A DNA stretch of 64,000 bases from Siphonodentalium dalli (taxonomy: Eukaryota > Mollusca > Scaphopoda > Gadilida > Siphonodentaliidae), in NCBI GenBank assembly GCA_032622095.1, contig CP136065.1, positions 220,204,151-220,268,150 on the forward strand. The letters run 5' to 3'. The stretch's first letter is position 1; each line of letters starts with the position of its first letter. The notes under the pieces are model-generated. The model ran no database searches. It saw nothing but the letters and a program-made list of their open reading frames with translations, and was not told the origin of the DNA. A program made the position numbers and the translations under genes. Below, piece by piece: positions 24,219-36,718 of the stretch.

Positions 24219-24440
24219 GTCATTTGCAGAAAGAGGTCCCCAGAGCAGGGGGGGGGGTCTGCAAAAAAAAATCCGTATATAGGGCCGGGGTGGGTGGGTG
24301 GTCCAGAGGCGGAAAAAATGGTGGTTGTAAATTTTTTCCAAAATGGGTTTTTTTCAAACAATTTACAAGTACTGACCATGTAATGTTGTTTGTAAGCATG
24401 TTAGTACCATGCTTGTTGGTATTGGGCTATATAGGCAGCT
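24219..24440 (+). repeat. GAGGTCCCCAGAG-family fragment with poly-G
   Basis: Begins GTCATTTGCAGAAAGAGGTC, then poly-G, then GCAAAAAAAAATCCGTATA and G-rich ATGG blocks. The same arrangement occurs inverted at 25,470-25,690, so the two form an inverted pair about 1 kb apart. Confidence 0.6.
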
Positions 24441-25469
24441 AAAGTGACTCTTTAGCCTCAGATTTAGCAACATTCTGGATTTCACAGTATCCCGGACCAC
24501 TTCACAGTGGACCACCGTATTAACGTTCAGGAAACTTATGATCAACGGAAGAAATATTTAGTAACAAAATTAATATATTACCCAGTCGTATTATCTGAAT
24601 AAAAGTAATAAAACAAAAAAACTCTTATCACAAATTGGATACTACATGGTGAATACTCAATGATGACTACTAGTAGATATCATTAACCTGATTGTTGCAT
24701 AACATGAAATTGAAAAGGGTATCTCATAAATTTCTAATGTCTGAAATACTGTCTTGTTCTGGCGTGTAATAAAATTCATTCCTTCTGGTTATTTCTCATC
24801 TTGAATGATTGCAAGTAATGTTAATTTGCAACAATTATCCAAATAAAACTGAATTGGTTATGATGAATGACATTACTGTTTACTGCTCAGACAATCCCAA
24901 ATGAAGGTGACGCTATTCTCATTGAATTTCCGAACTTCATCTGGGAGCTTTACTGCTCAATAAGACGAAACTAAAATACTATAAAGGTACATGAACTGAC
25001 ACTTGAGTTAAAATTCAAAATGTTTGTACGGACAGATGGCTCGAGACGTCAACTATATACCCGCCGACTAATATCGGGCAGTATAATAACCATATATCTA
25101 TACATAACCAAAAAACAATTCCCCTCCCCACCCCATCCCGTTGGATAAGACTAAAGAGTTCTTTGATCATGCACATATAATTGTGGAACCCCTGACCTGT
25201 TTACCACTATTTACACTGGCCAGTGTTCTCTGTCAGACACAACACACTCGATATATTAAGGCTATAATGGGGTCTAGGGCAATTTGTGACATATAGTGTA
25301 CCTACACAATGCTTAATTAATATTGTTGTTAGATACTGAAAACACCAGGAAACACATGGAAATACAGTATATTTTTCGTTTTTCTGATCTGTGTTTACCA
25401 ATTAGTAAGGCAGTTAATACAGTTATTGAAGAACGGCTAAAAAAAACCTCTGAAATTTTGATAAAAACA
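24441..25469. other. No gene seen
   Basis: AT-rich, no supported exon or repeat recognised. Confidence 0.45.
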
Positions 25470-25690
25470 TGAGAAACGGGGAGTGGGTCCCCAAACTTTT
25501 GGAGGAAAAAAATATTTTTTTTGCAAAAATGGGGTGGTGGGTCCCTCGAGGTCGGAAAAAAAACTTTTTGGGCCCTATATGTGCAATTTTTTTCCAGACC
25601 CCCCCCCCTGCCCAGAGGGCGAATATAGTGACGCTATCCCGCATAGCGGGCTAGCATCACTAAATTCACCCTCTGGAAACCTCATTCTGC
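25470..25690 (-). repeat. GAGGTCCCCAGAG-family fragment, inverted copy
   Basis: Read on the minus strand it carries the same order as 24,219-24,440. At its right end it includes the palindromic core in which TAGTGACGCTATCCCGC faces GCGGGCTAGCATCACTA. Confidence 0.6.
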
Positions 25691-26176
25691 TTAGGCCTCA
25701 TATTCTCTGGAAAGTTCCCTTATGATCAAATTTCTATAGAAACTTCTTCACATAGATTCTATTTCGTTTTTAGTTTAGTTTCTCTATATCACCAAATTGG
25801 CAGACGACACATTGCATAATCGAGGTTCCCAATGGGTGTACATCACAAATTCACAATATTCATCATTTGGGAACTTCAATCTGAGTCTATGTCTGCCATA
25901 GTAGTAATCTCTACCAGAGCGCACCATTCGTACTTCCTTTCTTGTCGAGTCATCAAGGGAGCTAAGCCCTATATGGAGTTTGCCATGCTGTTGCTGTTAC
26001 CCGTTTCTTTGTAGTTTCCTTCGTTGACTTGTCCAGGCACCGCTGTAGGTTCGGCGTAGTGATCAACTATGAATATCCAATATTTACAGAATATATGTAC
26101 ACTCCCTATTTCTTTGACCTATACTAAGACTAAATTGTTTGGTGAACAGTTATTGTCAGTCCTGAGCTCAATTTGT

Positions 26177-26449
26177 TTACCCTGCAACCAGTTTCTGATT
26201 TCTTCGAAGGTGGATGGCAAAAAGGTACTCTCGGCTCATCAGCTCCAGCGTGACTGCTTCTTCCTTTATGATGGTAATTTCTTCAATGGTAGGATGAGAA
26301 GAATCAAGAAGAAGTTGAGTCAGAAGTTTCGGATCTTCTATGAGGCGAGGGATCCTTGTTACACTGTCCACTTGTTTAAGCCTCTTTATATATTTTTCGC
26401 GAAGCTCTTTATATCCTTGACGCCACATCCGTCCAATCTCGCTACTCTC
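26177..26449 (-). pseudogene. Orphan coding fragment sharing 33 bp with the RecQ-like exon
   Basis: An open frame encodes ESSEIGRMWRQGYKELREKY, KRLKQVDSVTRIPRLIEDPK and a leucine/glutamate-rich run. Its first 33 bp are identical, on the opposite strand, to 28,479-28,511, the end of the RecQ-like exon. It therefore probably represents the displaced downstream part of that frame. Not otherwise recognised. Confidence 0.45.
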
Positions 26450-26478
26450 ATTAAATTATAAAAAAAAATTTAACTATT

Positions 26479-26861
26479 AGGCGACACCAATTTTTAAGTC
26501 TGGTTTATGAACACCTCCTACAACTTTTTTTCCATTTCATGAAGAAGAAAAATAAAACTGTTTTCTCCCAAAAGTTTTTACACGCATACTGATTTTCATG
26601 TGCTGTCGGCATCCGGTTCTGCTTATTATCATTTACAGATTCATATTTTCATGTATTTCATGACGAGAAATGTCTTGTTTGGTTCAGAATTTCATTCAAA
26701 AACATTTTTTCACAATTTTTGTAAAATTTATGTAAAATTCCACGATTTACTTGATATAAATTGGGGGGACAATTTTTTTTATTTTTTATTTTTTTCCCTC
26801 CTGCATCTACTTTTTTTCTCCCCACATGTTCGTAAACAAGACTTAAACATTGGTGTCGCCT
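26479..26861. mobile_element. MITE with ~36-bp inverted repeats (383 bp)
   Basis: Ends are AGGCGACACCAATTTTTAAG and a diverged complement ending GGTGTCGCCT. The interior is poly-T and AT-rich. No clear target duplication was resolved. It lies 30 bp from the orphan fragment at 26,177-26,449. Confidence 0.7.
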
Positions 26862-27222
26862 TATCCTATTATAAAATATGAAGCTAAAAACATTGGCATT
26901 ATTTATTTTACCACAAATTAATGTATATTTATAGTAACTGTAATGTGTACATATAGATGCAGACATGAACCAGTGTTCACCATTGATTATCAGGGAGAGA
27001 CAGTGAGAAACATATTGTATGGTGCATTAATACACATGAACAGTGAATAATCTATTTCCCCAACTATATAAAAGTCAGAGACATTTACAATGATTTGGAA
27101 TTACTTTAACTTTTCAAAATGAAGCAATGGTTGTTTAAGTGAGCTACCGGAACATGTAACTATATATCATGTTTACAAAATTATTGCATGAAGAATTAAA
27201 TATGTCATTTGTTGCCTTTCAG

Positions 27223-27364
27223 ACCAATGACGACATCATAAAAGATATCCAACAGGAGGACTCGGCAATACGAATAGTCTTCGCCACCATAGCACTTGGT
27301 ATGGGATGTGACTTGCAACATGTACGAAGAATTATACACGCTGGACCACCACGTACCATTGCAG
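27223..27364 (+). pseudogene. RecQ-like helicase fragment, exon with motif V
   Basis: Acceptor TTGCCTTTCAG, donor GCAG|GTAAGG, phase 1. It encodes TNDDIIKDIQQEDSAIRIVF and ATIALGMGCDLQHVRRIIHA, matching helicase superfamily 2 motif V and following residues of RecQ proteins (3'-5' DNA helicases in repair and recombination). Upstream exons carrying the ATP-binding motifs were not found nearby. Probably a truncated gene copy, or a helicase fragment carried by a mobile element. Confidence 0.65.
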
Positions 27365-28443
27365 GTAAGGCCTCCAAATCATGTGGTTGTTTAAATCATA
27401 TGTATTGAAGACTATATTTATGAAAACATATTTTAGAGCTGAACATAGCATGTTTATTTCATGTCCTTTTGACCATTTTAACACTGATAGAGTGAAAATA
27501 GTCCCCAAGACATAAAATCTTCGATCCCATCAAGATGGCATGTAATGAAGCCAAAGGTTAATAAATGTTGTAGACATGGCAGTGAGCAAAAACTAGAGAT
27601 ATATATTTCTGAATTATGGTCAGTTTTAATTTGTCGACAAAAATGAAGGAACTTTTTCAGTGTTCACTACATATTTTTCAATAATCCTTTTCCAATGTGT
27701 TGGATCAAGTAGTCTTTCATTCAATAATTGGAAATTGTGAAGATACCACTATAGACTGAAGTTGTAACATAATATAATATAATATTGTGACATAATAAAA
27801 TATGAGGTATAAAATAATATTATTGGGTAGATGTTAGGTAAATGTTCCTACGACATAAACCTACTAAACCAGCTAGTGAAATTGGTTCAGATAATGCTGT
27901 TTATGTCTAAGCCCGATGCATATATCTGTCTGTAACGGACTTTACCCTAAGATCCAGTGGTGGGATTTTTCGACATTTTAAATATATTTTACCATACAAA
28001 TAAATACATCATGCTACGTATATTAGAAAGAGTGACATATTTCATGGTACATGTATATTGCATATAGAATATGCCACATAATTATGACTAACTTTGCTTA
28101 GGTTTGTTTAAATTTAGTTCACCCTGTCGCTTTGCAAGGTCAAATGAGTTTTGTATTTATGTTAACAATGTGATAAAGTATATTTTTCACATTGCACTTA
28201 CTACATTCAGTTGACAAATCTTGTGGAGTTCAGAATAATTATAATATTTTCGATGAAATAACCCCGGTTTGCCGTCACAATTGTGGGGCTTCAACATAAA
28301 AGAGCATTATCCCAACATATTTTACTAGGTGGCTAATGTGTAAGAAAACTTATGCTAGGTAGACATCTGGTACAGTTTGGTGGCACAAAGGTATACAGGA
28401 AATGAATTTCTATTTAATTTGTTTTTGTGTTCTTTCTTAACAG

Positions 28444-28535
28444 CCTATGTTCAAGAAGTGGGGCGTGCAGGTCGGGACGAGAGTAGCGAGATTGGACGGA
28501 TGTGGCGTCAATTTATATCCTTGATTCAGCTATGA
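28444..28535 (+). pseudogene. RecQ-like helicase fragment, exon with motif VI
   Basis: Acceptor TTCTTAACAG in matching phase. It encodes AYVQEVGRAGRDESSEIGRM, containing the canonical RecQ motif VI (QEVGRAGRD), then breaks off and reaches a stop at 28,533-28,535. The break coincides with a fold-back junction relative to 26,408-26,449. Without the upstream ATPase part and the C-terminal domain it cannot be functional as it stands. Confidence 0.65.
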
Positions 28536-30432
28536 AGTGTTGCCTGTCATCTGAATCTTTAAGACATACTTTACATTTGTCGTCAACAGCGTATTGATTG
28601 AATTTTGCTGTGTTGCACTGCAGTATATAAGTTCCCGTCAGCAGCCTGACCTTGATTTCAGTTCTATGGACATCAGAAGTTCCCTCTGACATATCTATAT
28701 TTCTGATGTATTTGGTTCACCTTTGGAGAGGGTTCAGGTATTTTAAGCTTATCTTCTCAGATATCTTTTCTCTCCATTTTTTTTTCGGTGCAGTAAGTTA
28801 GAGCACAGGAGCTTGGAATTTGGTCAAAACCACTCTTTTATTGGCGGAACCACCACCCGGGACCAAAGGTCACGGAAGGAACGAAACAGAAAATTGTTGC
28901 CACCTATTTTGAACTCAACTGTATTCCTACAAAAAATATATTTTCACTAAAAACTTTTGGTACCTCTTACACCTTAGATGCCAATCTACAACATTCCATA
29001 GGTATATTTTTCCAGTTCTTCGAAAACCTCACTTTATTTCGGTAATATATTGTAAATTCACCAACGAACACAAATCTGCGACACCTACATCACCCGTTCT
29101 AGAATCTGAATGACAAATGGCACAAAACCATTTTTCCGGAATAACAAAGTCGGAACGAAATAAAATCGAAACCTAAATTTAAAGCCCGCGAAATTCAAAA
29201 ATATTTGAAAGTGCGTGCGGTTTTCGAACTTAGGCGCCAGAAAACTTAAATCTGTTTATGTTTGCGTCATACTATGCTCATTTTTGAAGATCTAATCCTG
29301 ATGTTTTGTGCATTTTCCTGAAAATTTCTGTATTTTTCTGTGTTTGCTGTTCTTCATTAGACTGAATGGTAATTTGTACATATATTTCATATTTAATTTA
29401 TTTCTATTTATGGCACGACCACCTGGTATTGTTTTTTTCTTCTTGTTTTATGTTCGTTATGTACAGGTAGGCCTATATGTACTACTTGACTTTGTAATGC
29501 TACTGGTTGCAACGATTGGTCATACAGGGACCAAAACTCTCTAGCTCCCTCTCTCTCTCATAGGAGCTTGTGTCGCGCTCCGTTGTATAGGCCTAAACTA
29601 TCCATCATATAATAGTAATAGTAATCAACCAACTGATTACTGGTCGAATATCACGAAGTAGAAGAAAAAGATATATAGACTCACGGGGAGGCCTGGTATA
29701 TATGCCTATGCATGAAGCGATTCCTTTGTGCGTTTTGGTGCAGATTCGTTGCCAAAATATCTTAATTATTTCCACATCAAATGCTGTTTTTTACTAGTTC
29801 TGACGAACAAATATATGTCTTAGTTGATGAGAGAAGACATTTTTCTTGAGTTAGGTAACGATATTGGCCATGCATATATAGAACGAGTGTTTAGTTTCGC
29901 GAAATTCAAATTTGTCAATGTAGGGTACAAAAACTCGCCATTAATATGCCAAATACAGTAACAAAATGTAATAAGATTCTTTAATGTAAGAGCACAAAAT
30001 TAACCTGCGTATTCTTCACAGTATACGTTTTATTTGTGCGTTTGCAAGTTGTATATAATACAAACTGGTTTACCGAATAACTAGTTTATAAATTTGAGTT
30101 AGTGATAAACTCGCTAACATAAATTTTATTTAATAAGCAACTATAAGTATTGTCAACTGTACCGGTACCATGATCTATAAATAGTATACGTCACTCGTGA
30201 CTCGTGTGTCGTAACGAATCAGCACCAAAACTCTCAAAGAATGGCTTTATGCATATGATTATATAGCCTGTGCTCATGAATTGGACATTCAAGACAGCTA
30301 GCCACCATCGGCATTGTTTTAATCGGTTTTCGAACTTAATCAAGACATTTTTAGCAAGTCTCAAATAACGAATTTCAACAAAAATCAGTCCGCGATACCG
30401 ACCTCGCCCAACTATACAGTGACCCAAAATCG

Positions 30433-30433
<1 letters not shown>
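28536..30433. other. No gene seen
   Basis: AT-rich intergenic DNA with unsupported short frames only. Confidence 0.45.

Positions 30434-30463
<30 letters not shown>
30434..30463 (+). repeat. Poly-G tract of 30
   Basis: Thirty uninterrupted G residues. It could form G-quadruplex structure; the length may also be unreliable for sequencing reasons. Confidence 0.9.
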
Positions 30464-30889
30464 CTGTGAGAGATTTGAATGGGACTGCTATGCACCTGTT
30501 TATTTGTCGGAACGGATGTTATTTGGTGCATTTCGATCAGTCATCACATTACTTGGTACCGGTATATAGAGTGTATTTGTTCAGGAGGGAATGTCCACCT
30601 ATCAGTTGTTGTCCCACACCACCTGGACTCCGTTCACCTCAGATGTCTTAAAAGGGCACTAATGATTGGTATATATTTTTTTTGACAAGAGGCGATCAAA
30701 CGGTTAGACACTTCGAGCACTTTTTTACATGTGTAATTTGACCCTGTGGGTCTTATTAGTTAGGTACCGTTGACTTCAGCTGTATTGAAATTTAAGATCA
30801 ACTATTGGTTAAGATTGCTCTGATGTCTTTGTATATAGTTTGTTGTGGGTTTTTTTTATTGAAATTTTACTCACCTTAGACGAAGTCTT

Positions 30890-31470
30890 GTCATCACTCC
30901 TCGCCCGTTGTCCATCAATCCATCCATCCGTCTGTCTGTCCATCAACATCTCCAGAACCAGCAAGTCAGAATTGAGTCATAGTTGGTGTGGATGGTCTTT
31001 GTGTGACTGCGATTCATATGGGCAGTCAGGGCACTCAGGGAAATTACAATTCCCTCCATAGTAATTCCTAAAACATCTTCTCAAGAGCCATCAGGATTAT
31101 TCAGCTTATATTTGGTACAGAGAGTCATAGGGTGACCGGGATTAAGATTTGTTCAAATGAGGTCTCCAGGTCAAATAGGAGCGGTTCTAGGGACACAACT
31201 CTTTCCCCTCCATAGTATTTCTTAAAACATCTTTTCAAGGACCATCATGACTATTCGGCTTATATTTGGTATGGAGGGTCCTTTGTGTGACTGGGATTCA
31301 CTACTTTGTTCTTAAATTTCAACTGCTACTGGGAAATGTACAACTGTTGAAAGACAATATTTTTAGTTTGGCGCCTGGGGTGAGAAGTATTATTTCTAAA
31401 GGGTCAGTCTCACCTGAAAAGTTGGAATGGATACACAGGCTTCCATATGTATGGTGACGAGACAAGGCGG
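30890..31470. repeat. Old dispersed repeat with internal similarity
   Basis: Two related blocks (CCCTCCATAGTA, CTTAAAACATCTTTTCAAGG, GGCTTATATTTGGTA and CTTTGTGTGACTG) are repeated near 31,050-31,120 and 31,205-31,290. The surroundings are CCATC/CTGTC-rich. Class unknown. Confidence 0.5.
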
Positions 31471-31914
31471 ACAAGGGTACACTGGGTTGGTTCTCCTGCT
31501 CAAAATGATGTCTATGCTTAGTCTGGAATAAGTTTGGACATACTTAGGTGGAAAAGGTACTGGCTAGACATATACTGAAATAGTTCGTTAAAACAAAATA
31601 GTTGTAAGCAGATGAATGTTCAAACCCCTCCCCACAAATAAACAAATAAATAAATGGACAACCCCAATGTTTCGGTGTGTGATGTATACCCCCCCCCCCC
31701 CAGCCATAATATAACCAGGTCTCTAATCGGCATACACATACACACACTTACAATCAAGGGAACATTTATATATACATGTGCATGTGTCAGTATATTGTCA
31801 TGCATGTATATTCTGTTATTTGTACAACAGATTCCTGACAAAAATGTGTTATTGTATCAAAGTTTGATATTTAAATATTTCAGTTCATCCAGGTTCATTG
31901 GGAATATAATTAAA

Positions 31915-32463
31915 TGTTCAACAAGAGGTGTGCACTCGCGTGCTAGCATACCCCCACCGTGGCAAATTCAACCCGCATTATCCGTAAACCCAACACAAAA
32001 GATTTGAACTTTAAGAAAAATTTGGATTAATAATATCGATATGGTGTCGCAAGAAGCTTGTACAGAAAAAAGACGGACGGACCCAAAGCTGTGGTAAAAA
32101 TCATTGTTCCGAACCCATATTCGAAGAAACTTCCGGAAAATATCCTAACGTGATAGCATCCACACAAAAAAAATCCCAAACTTTTCTAAGTCAAAATAAG
32201 TCGAAAATGAAGTGTAATGTTAGGAAAAACAGTCCGAGCCAATCCTGAGCCGCATAATGTAGAGAGGGTGTTGTGAGAAACCGCAATTAGCATCATGCGG
32301 AGAGGCGGTACTAAGGAGATTGCATACAAAAAATTATTGAAATTGGTTCATAGTTGTTCGAGTTATGAGGTCGGACGGACGGACACACAGAGGGAGAAAG
32401 TGTGACGGACGGACGGACAGACGCAGTCAATCCAGTATACCCCCCATTTTATATGGGGGTATA
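31915..32463 (+). mobile_element. Dispersed element with GGACGGACGGACAGACG tail
   Basis: Starts CAACAAGAGGTG with ATACCCCCA and ends with a GGACGGACGGACAGACG run, CAATCCAGTATACCCCCC and GGGGGTATAAC. A 155-bp internally deleted version lies at 36,056-36,211 and a 3' fragment at 38,160-38,311. No coding region. SINE-like or MITE-like, not assigned. Confidence 0.6.
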
Positions 32464-32580
32464 ACAAATGACAACAGCTTTACATTTGCTTGGATCATTT
32501 TTTTTATTTTGTATTAACTCAACAGAAGTATATGTAGTACTACAAACATCAGATCTGGGAAATACCATTTATAGTTACAG

Positions 32581-32749
32581 TAATGCTCTAAGTAATCGAC
32601 CCCTTAACCACAGCAGAATTATGGGTAACTTTTCAGGATTTAGTCCCGAGAGCTTTCCGGTGATTGGCAACAAGCCATATTTCCGACTAAATCCTGAAAA
32701 GTTACCCATAATTCTGCTGTGGTTAAGGGGTCGATTACTTAGAGCATTA
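32581..32749. repeat. Long hairpin element, copy 1 (169 bp)
   Basis: Nearly perfect inverted repeat with arms of about 80 nt (outer ends TAATGCTCTAAGTAATCGAC and its complement). Related copies lie at 36,507-36,718 and 37,110-37,243. Confidence 0.85.
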
Positions 32750-32948
32750 CCATTTATAGTTATACCAGAAATATATAGCTACACGGTAACTAAGAACTGC
32801 ACCTAATTAGAAGAAGCGATCACATAATTATGGATGCACCAGCAAATCATCAAACAGAACAGATTTCTAAACTGGTGTGCATTCTTCTGTTGGCTTCTCG
32901 AATATTTTGAAAGCCAATGCAATCAAAATTTCTACGGAAGTGGTTTCT

Positions 32949-33130
32949 TTAACACTTCCATGACTGGAGATTCCTGAAAATTTGCAAAAACCCTATCAAA
33001 TGCATTGTTGTTCGAATTATATTGCCTCGAATATATAAGAGAATACATAGACCTAACAATATTTACATTGATCTTGTAAGCCAGTGCATACTCTTATATA
33101 TGAGATGCTCCGTATGGGAGAATCTCATAG
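32949..33130. mobile_element. Remnant of the diverged piggyBac-type MITE
   Basis: TTAACACTTCCATGACTGGA resembles the left end at 21,883. It is followed by degenerate hairpin modules; the right end is lost. A further hairpin fragment of this family lies at 35,010-35,125. Confidence 0.55.
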
Positions 33131-33209
33131 TTTAAACAGCTCGCGGTTATGCTTACATGCAAATTAGTAAAAAAAAAAAATTTACAATAGTCATTTTCAA
33201 CTACAATAT

Positions 33210-33596
33210 CTATTTATTACATGATCCTACACTTATTCCATTCAATAAACCCATTCTATAAATTGTGATATTAATCTTTTGTTTCATAACAGGAAATAGT
33301 GCCAGGTGCCCTTTGACTTCCGGTTTGTCGTCTATTAACATTCCGTATGCTATGTCTCAAAATACTACGGCTTCCAATATTTTTCCAACTAATGAATGAA
33401 GAGTTTGAAAAGTTATGTCATTAAAAATACGGCAATATATACACCAATTTTTTTATCTGGGACTATTTCTTTCTGCAGGCAAACAACGCATAGTTATGTG
33501 AAACATCACATGCCTTCTAGAAGCCAATGTTAGTTTAGCATCCCATTTGTTGAATTAAGAATGTTTTGTCAAAGTTTTGGATCATGTAATAAATAG
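33210..33596 (-). mobile_element. CTATTTATTACATGATCC MITE, copy A (387 bp)
   Basis: 18-bp perfect terminal inverted repeats CTATTTATTACATGATCC. Copies B (38,550-38,949) and C (57,206-57,597) lie in the opposite orientation. The adjoining 33,600-33,790 holds the same GGGGACGAGTTGTAGAT hairpin that precedes copies B and C, so hairpin plus MITE may travel together. Confidence 0.8.
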
Positions 33597-33599
33597 AAA

Positions 33600-33790
33600 A
33601 ACTTGTTTCCAGTTTATAGCGGAGTTTACAAAACTCGTCCAGTTAATTAGGTCTGGACATCACCAAAGGCTCGGTCCAGACCTAATTTACTGGATTCGTT
33701 TTGTAAATTCCGCTATAAACTGTTGAATTAACTCATTTTGTAAATTCAGCTACAAACTGGGGACGAGTTGTAGATCCTCTATATATAGCT
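33600..33790 (-). repeat. Hairpin block attached to MITE copy A
   Basis: Inverted repeats around CCAGTTTATAGCGGA and TCCGCTATAAACTG, with an extra partial duplication of one arm (TTTGTAAATTCAGCTACAAA). Counterparts lie at 38,447-38,549 and 57,050-57,205. Confidence 0.75.
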
Positions 33791-34523
33791 ACTATACTAC
33801 TATAGCTATCAGTGGCATTTCCCAGACAAGAACATGGTATGTGTACAGAAAGTGAAGGAGTGAATAGGAAGTAGAAGAGAGTCCGTCAGATATGAGATCA
33901 GAGAAGGAGGTCGATCAGAACATGAATCTCTACTCTGGCTAATCCTGTAAATATCATACATCAATCAGTCCTGGGAATGTTTTGATGTCCTGACAGGGAA
34001 GTGTTATAACATTGAATAAACAGTGCAGGTAATTTTGTGCTTTGTTAATACCTGTTCCTGAATAATGTATTGCACAGTGGGCGAAGTTTACAGATTTAAA
34101 TTGCATGATTTAATTGCCTTTGTTGAGCCGATTTTGATCTGCATCACTTACAATCATGGAATTTATCCCGGGAAATAATTCAATGTTTTTTCGAAATATC
34201 GACTCACAAAAATCATGATATCTCGAGTTAGGACCCACCCTTACTGTGAAATAGATTATTAACGAACAAGAATTAACAAAGAAATAGATACCCTGCATTG
34301 CTTATTCAATGTTATAAACTTCCCCGTCAGAACATCAAAAAGTGTCTTTTGTTAACATCATTGGTCTTTTTTCGCCTGTGAAGCATAGCATTTTCATACC
34401 GGAATAGTAGAATTATTGGACGCGAACAATTTCTCATAGAGTAGAGATTCGTGGCATGATCAGAGAGGAGGAAGAATGCGAAAATAAATTTAAAGGGAGA
34501 CTGTACGCCAATTTCAATAAATT

Positions 34524-34917
34524 CTCGGTAATAACACTGATCTAATATCGATAATGTATAGAAAAATAATGAATGTCAAAGGTGTTATCTGTAAACATTC
34601 AGGTTTACAAGTTATCTTAAAATCGGTAATAACACTGATCTAATATCGATAATGTATAGAAAAATAATTAATGTCGAAGGTGTTATCTGTAAACATTCAG
34701 GTTTACAAGTTATCTTAAAATCGGTAATAACACTGATCTAATATCGATAATATACAGAAAAATAATTAAAGTCGAAGGTGTTTTCTGTAAACTTTCAGGT
34801 TAACAGGTTTTCTTAAAATCGGTAATAACACTGATCTAATATCGATAATATACAGAAAAATAATTAAAGTCGAAGGTGTTTTCTGTAAACTTTCAGGTTA
34901 ACAGGTTTTCTTAAAAT
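34524..34917 (+). repeat. 98-bp tandem repeat, four copies
   Basis: TCGGTAATAACACTGATCTA starts at 34,524, 34,623, 34,721 and 34,819. Copies 1-2 and copies 3-4 form two similar pairs (GTTTACAAGTTATC versus GTTAACAGGTTTTC), suggesting duplication of a dimer or stepwise growth. Confidence 0.9.
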
Positions 34918-36055
34918 TAAATTAAATTAACTAATATAAATTTACTTTATGGCTCCAGCCATAAACTAAGTTATGAATTTCCATGTACAAGACGTAACCA
35001 AATTACCCCAATGGAGCCTCGCATTGGCCTAACAATATTTATCTTGAACATGTAAGCCAGTGTATCCTCTTATATATGTGAGGCTCCTTATGGGGGGAAA
35101 CTCACATATCAAGAGAATGCACTCGCACAGGATCTTCCACTTGACCAGTATTTTATGGTTGTAAACCTGCATTTCAAATGTCATTCTATTCAGTTAACAT
35201 TAAATAAAGTTATCATCTGGAAACAAAAATTGAGCTGTAATACTGCTGACCTTTCTTTTATGGTAGCGAACGCCAAATTTCATTCCATTCAGTTCAGTAG
35301 AACTAAAGTTGTCATCCGGTAACAAAATATGAATGGACATGTGGACGGCTAGACAGACCAAAAAATAATACGTCCCATTTTTAAAACGAGCGTATAAAAA
35401 CTGGCTGGAAAAATCTGGGTTTGAGCATTAAGACTCATACTGATAATATATATTATAGCAGGATTGATACCGGTCTAAACTAAATGGTTCACAGAACAGT
35501 GTAAGCTGAGCACATATTCTGAAGAAAGTCACGTATATACTGTTTATTTCATGGATGATTAAAAGATATTTTTATCAGTTAATCTCATTGCATTTATATA
35601 TGTTAATTTCAGATATACCGTTTGTGTATTCATATATAATCTTAATTTCAATCAACATATTTCAATGAAATTAGGCCATTAAAATAAAAAAACTGTTCTC
35701 AGGCAATTAGATCTCAATATGGTATACAATATATCAGAATTATAGATGGCATTGAAAATTCTGCTTTCATAGTATCACACTATCGATACACTTTTTTGTA
35801 TCAAAACTGCCAAAGAGCACACTATATCACTTGCAAACATCTCACTCACTGTATAATCACTCGGACCCATAACCTTTAAAATACGTTATTAGAACATACA
35901 TGTACAGTAGGCTTATTAAAACAAAGTTTGTTGTAGTTAAAACCCTGTTGCATCCTTAAATTACACATATCATTATGTATGTACTGTAACCTAATTACAC
36001 ATATCATTATGTAAGTAATGCTCACTTTTGTCATATTCCAAATACAAAATTAAGT
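34918..36055. other. No gene seen
   Basis: AT-rich, with one degenerate hairpin fragment at 35,010-35,125. No supported coding sequence. Confidence 0.45.
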
Positions 36056-36211
36056 TGAACAAGAGGTGGGCTGTCCCAATGGGACTAAGGATACCCCCAT
36101 GGCAATTCGAGAAAAACTGCAGACAAAATTGCCCAATCGGCCTCTGTGTCAAGTCAAGGACGGACAAGCTGATTCCAATATACCCACTACAACTCATTGT
36201 GGGGGTATACT
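36056..36211 (+). mobile_element. Short version of the GGACGGAC-tail element
   Basis: Keeps the AACAAGAGGTG start, ATACCCCCATGG and the terminal TGTGGGGGTATAC, but lacks the central ~390 bp of 31,915-32,463. Confidence 0.6.
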
Positions 36212-36506
36212 AATGCATAGTAATTGCCATTATGAGATAAAAACAGACCTACTTTTTCTAGTAGAGTCATCTTGAACACAAACAACATAAACTTTTTGAC
36301 TGGAACATGGAAATAACAGAAATATACAGAACATGGAAAAAACAGAATATACCAAGAATCAATGAACATAACACACCTACATGGAAGAAGATCAACTAAC
36401 TCCTCGTGTGTCTTTAGTTTTTAGTTTAGTCTAAGTAATGCAGTTTTCAACGAAATCGTGATTAAGGGTGATATCAGGTCAATCGTAGATGTATTGGATA
36501 CAGGTA

Positions 36507-36718
36507 CAGTAATGCTCTAAATAATTGACTCCTTAACCACATCAGAATTATGGGTAATTTTTCAGGATTAAGTCGGAAATATGGTTTGTTGCCATTATCA
36601 GAAAGATCTCACTGAGAGCTTTCTGATGAATGGCAACAAGCCATATTTCCGACTAAATCCTGAAAAGTTACCCATAATTCTGCTATGGTTAAGGAGTCGA
36701 TTATCTAGGGCATTACTG
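36507..36718. repeat. Long hairpin element, copy 2
   Basis: Arms of about 95 nt with outer ends CAGTAATGCTCTA and TAGGGCATTACTG, and a loop around 36,600. Same family as 32,581-32,749. Confidence 0.85.

Noticed and set aside
32468-32806. 112-codon plus-strand frame starting with a signal-like peptide
   Set aside because: Most of it is the two arms of the long hairpin element at 32,581-32,749.
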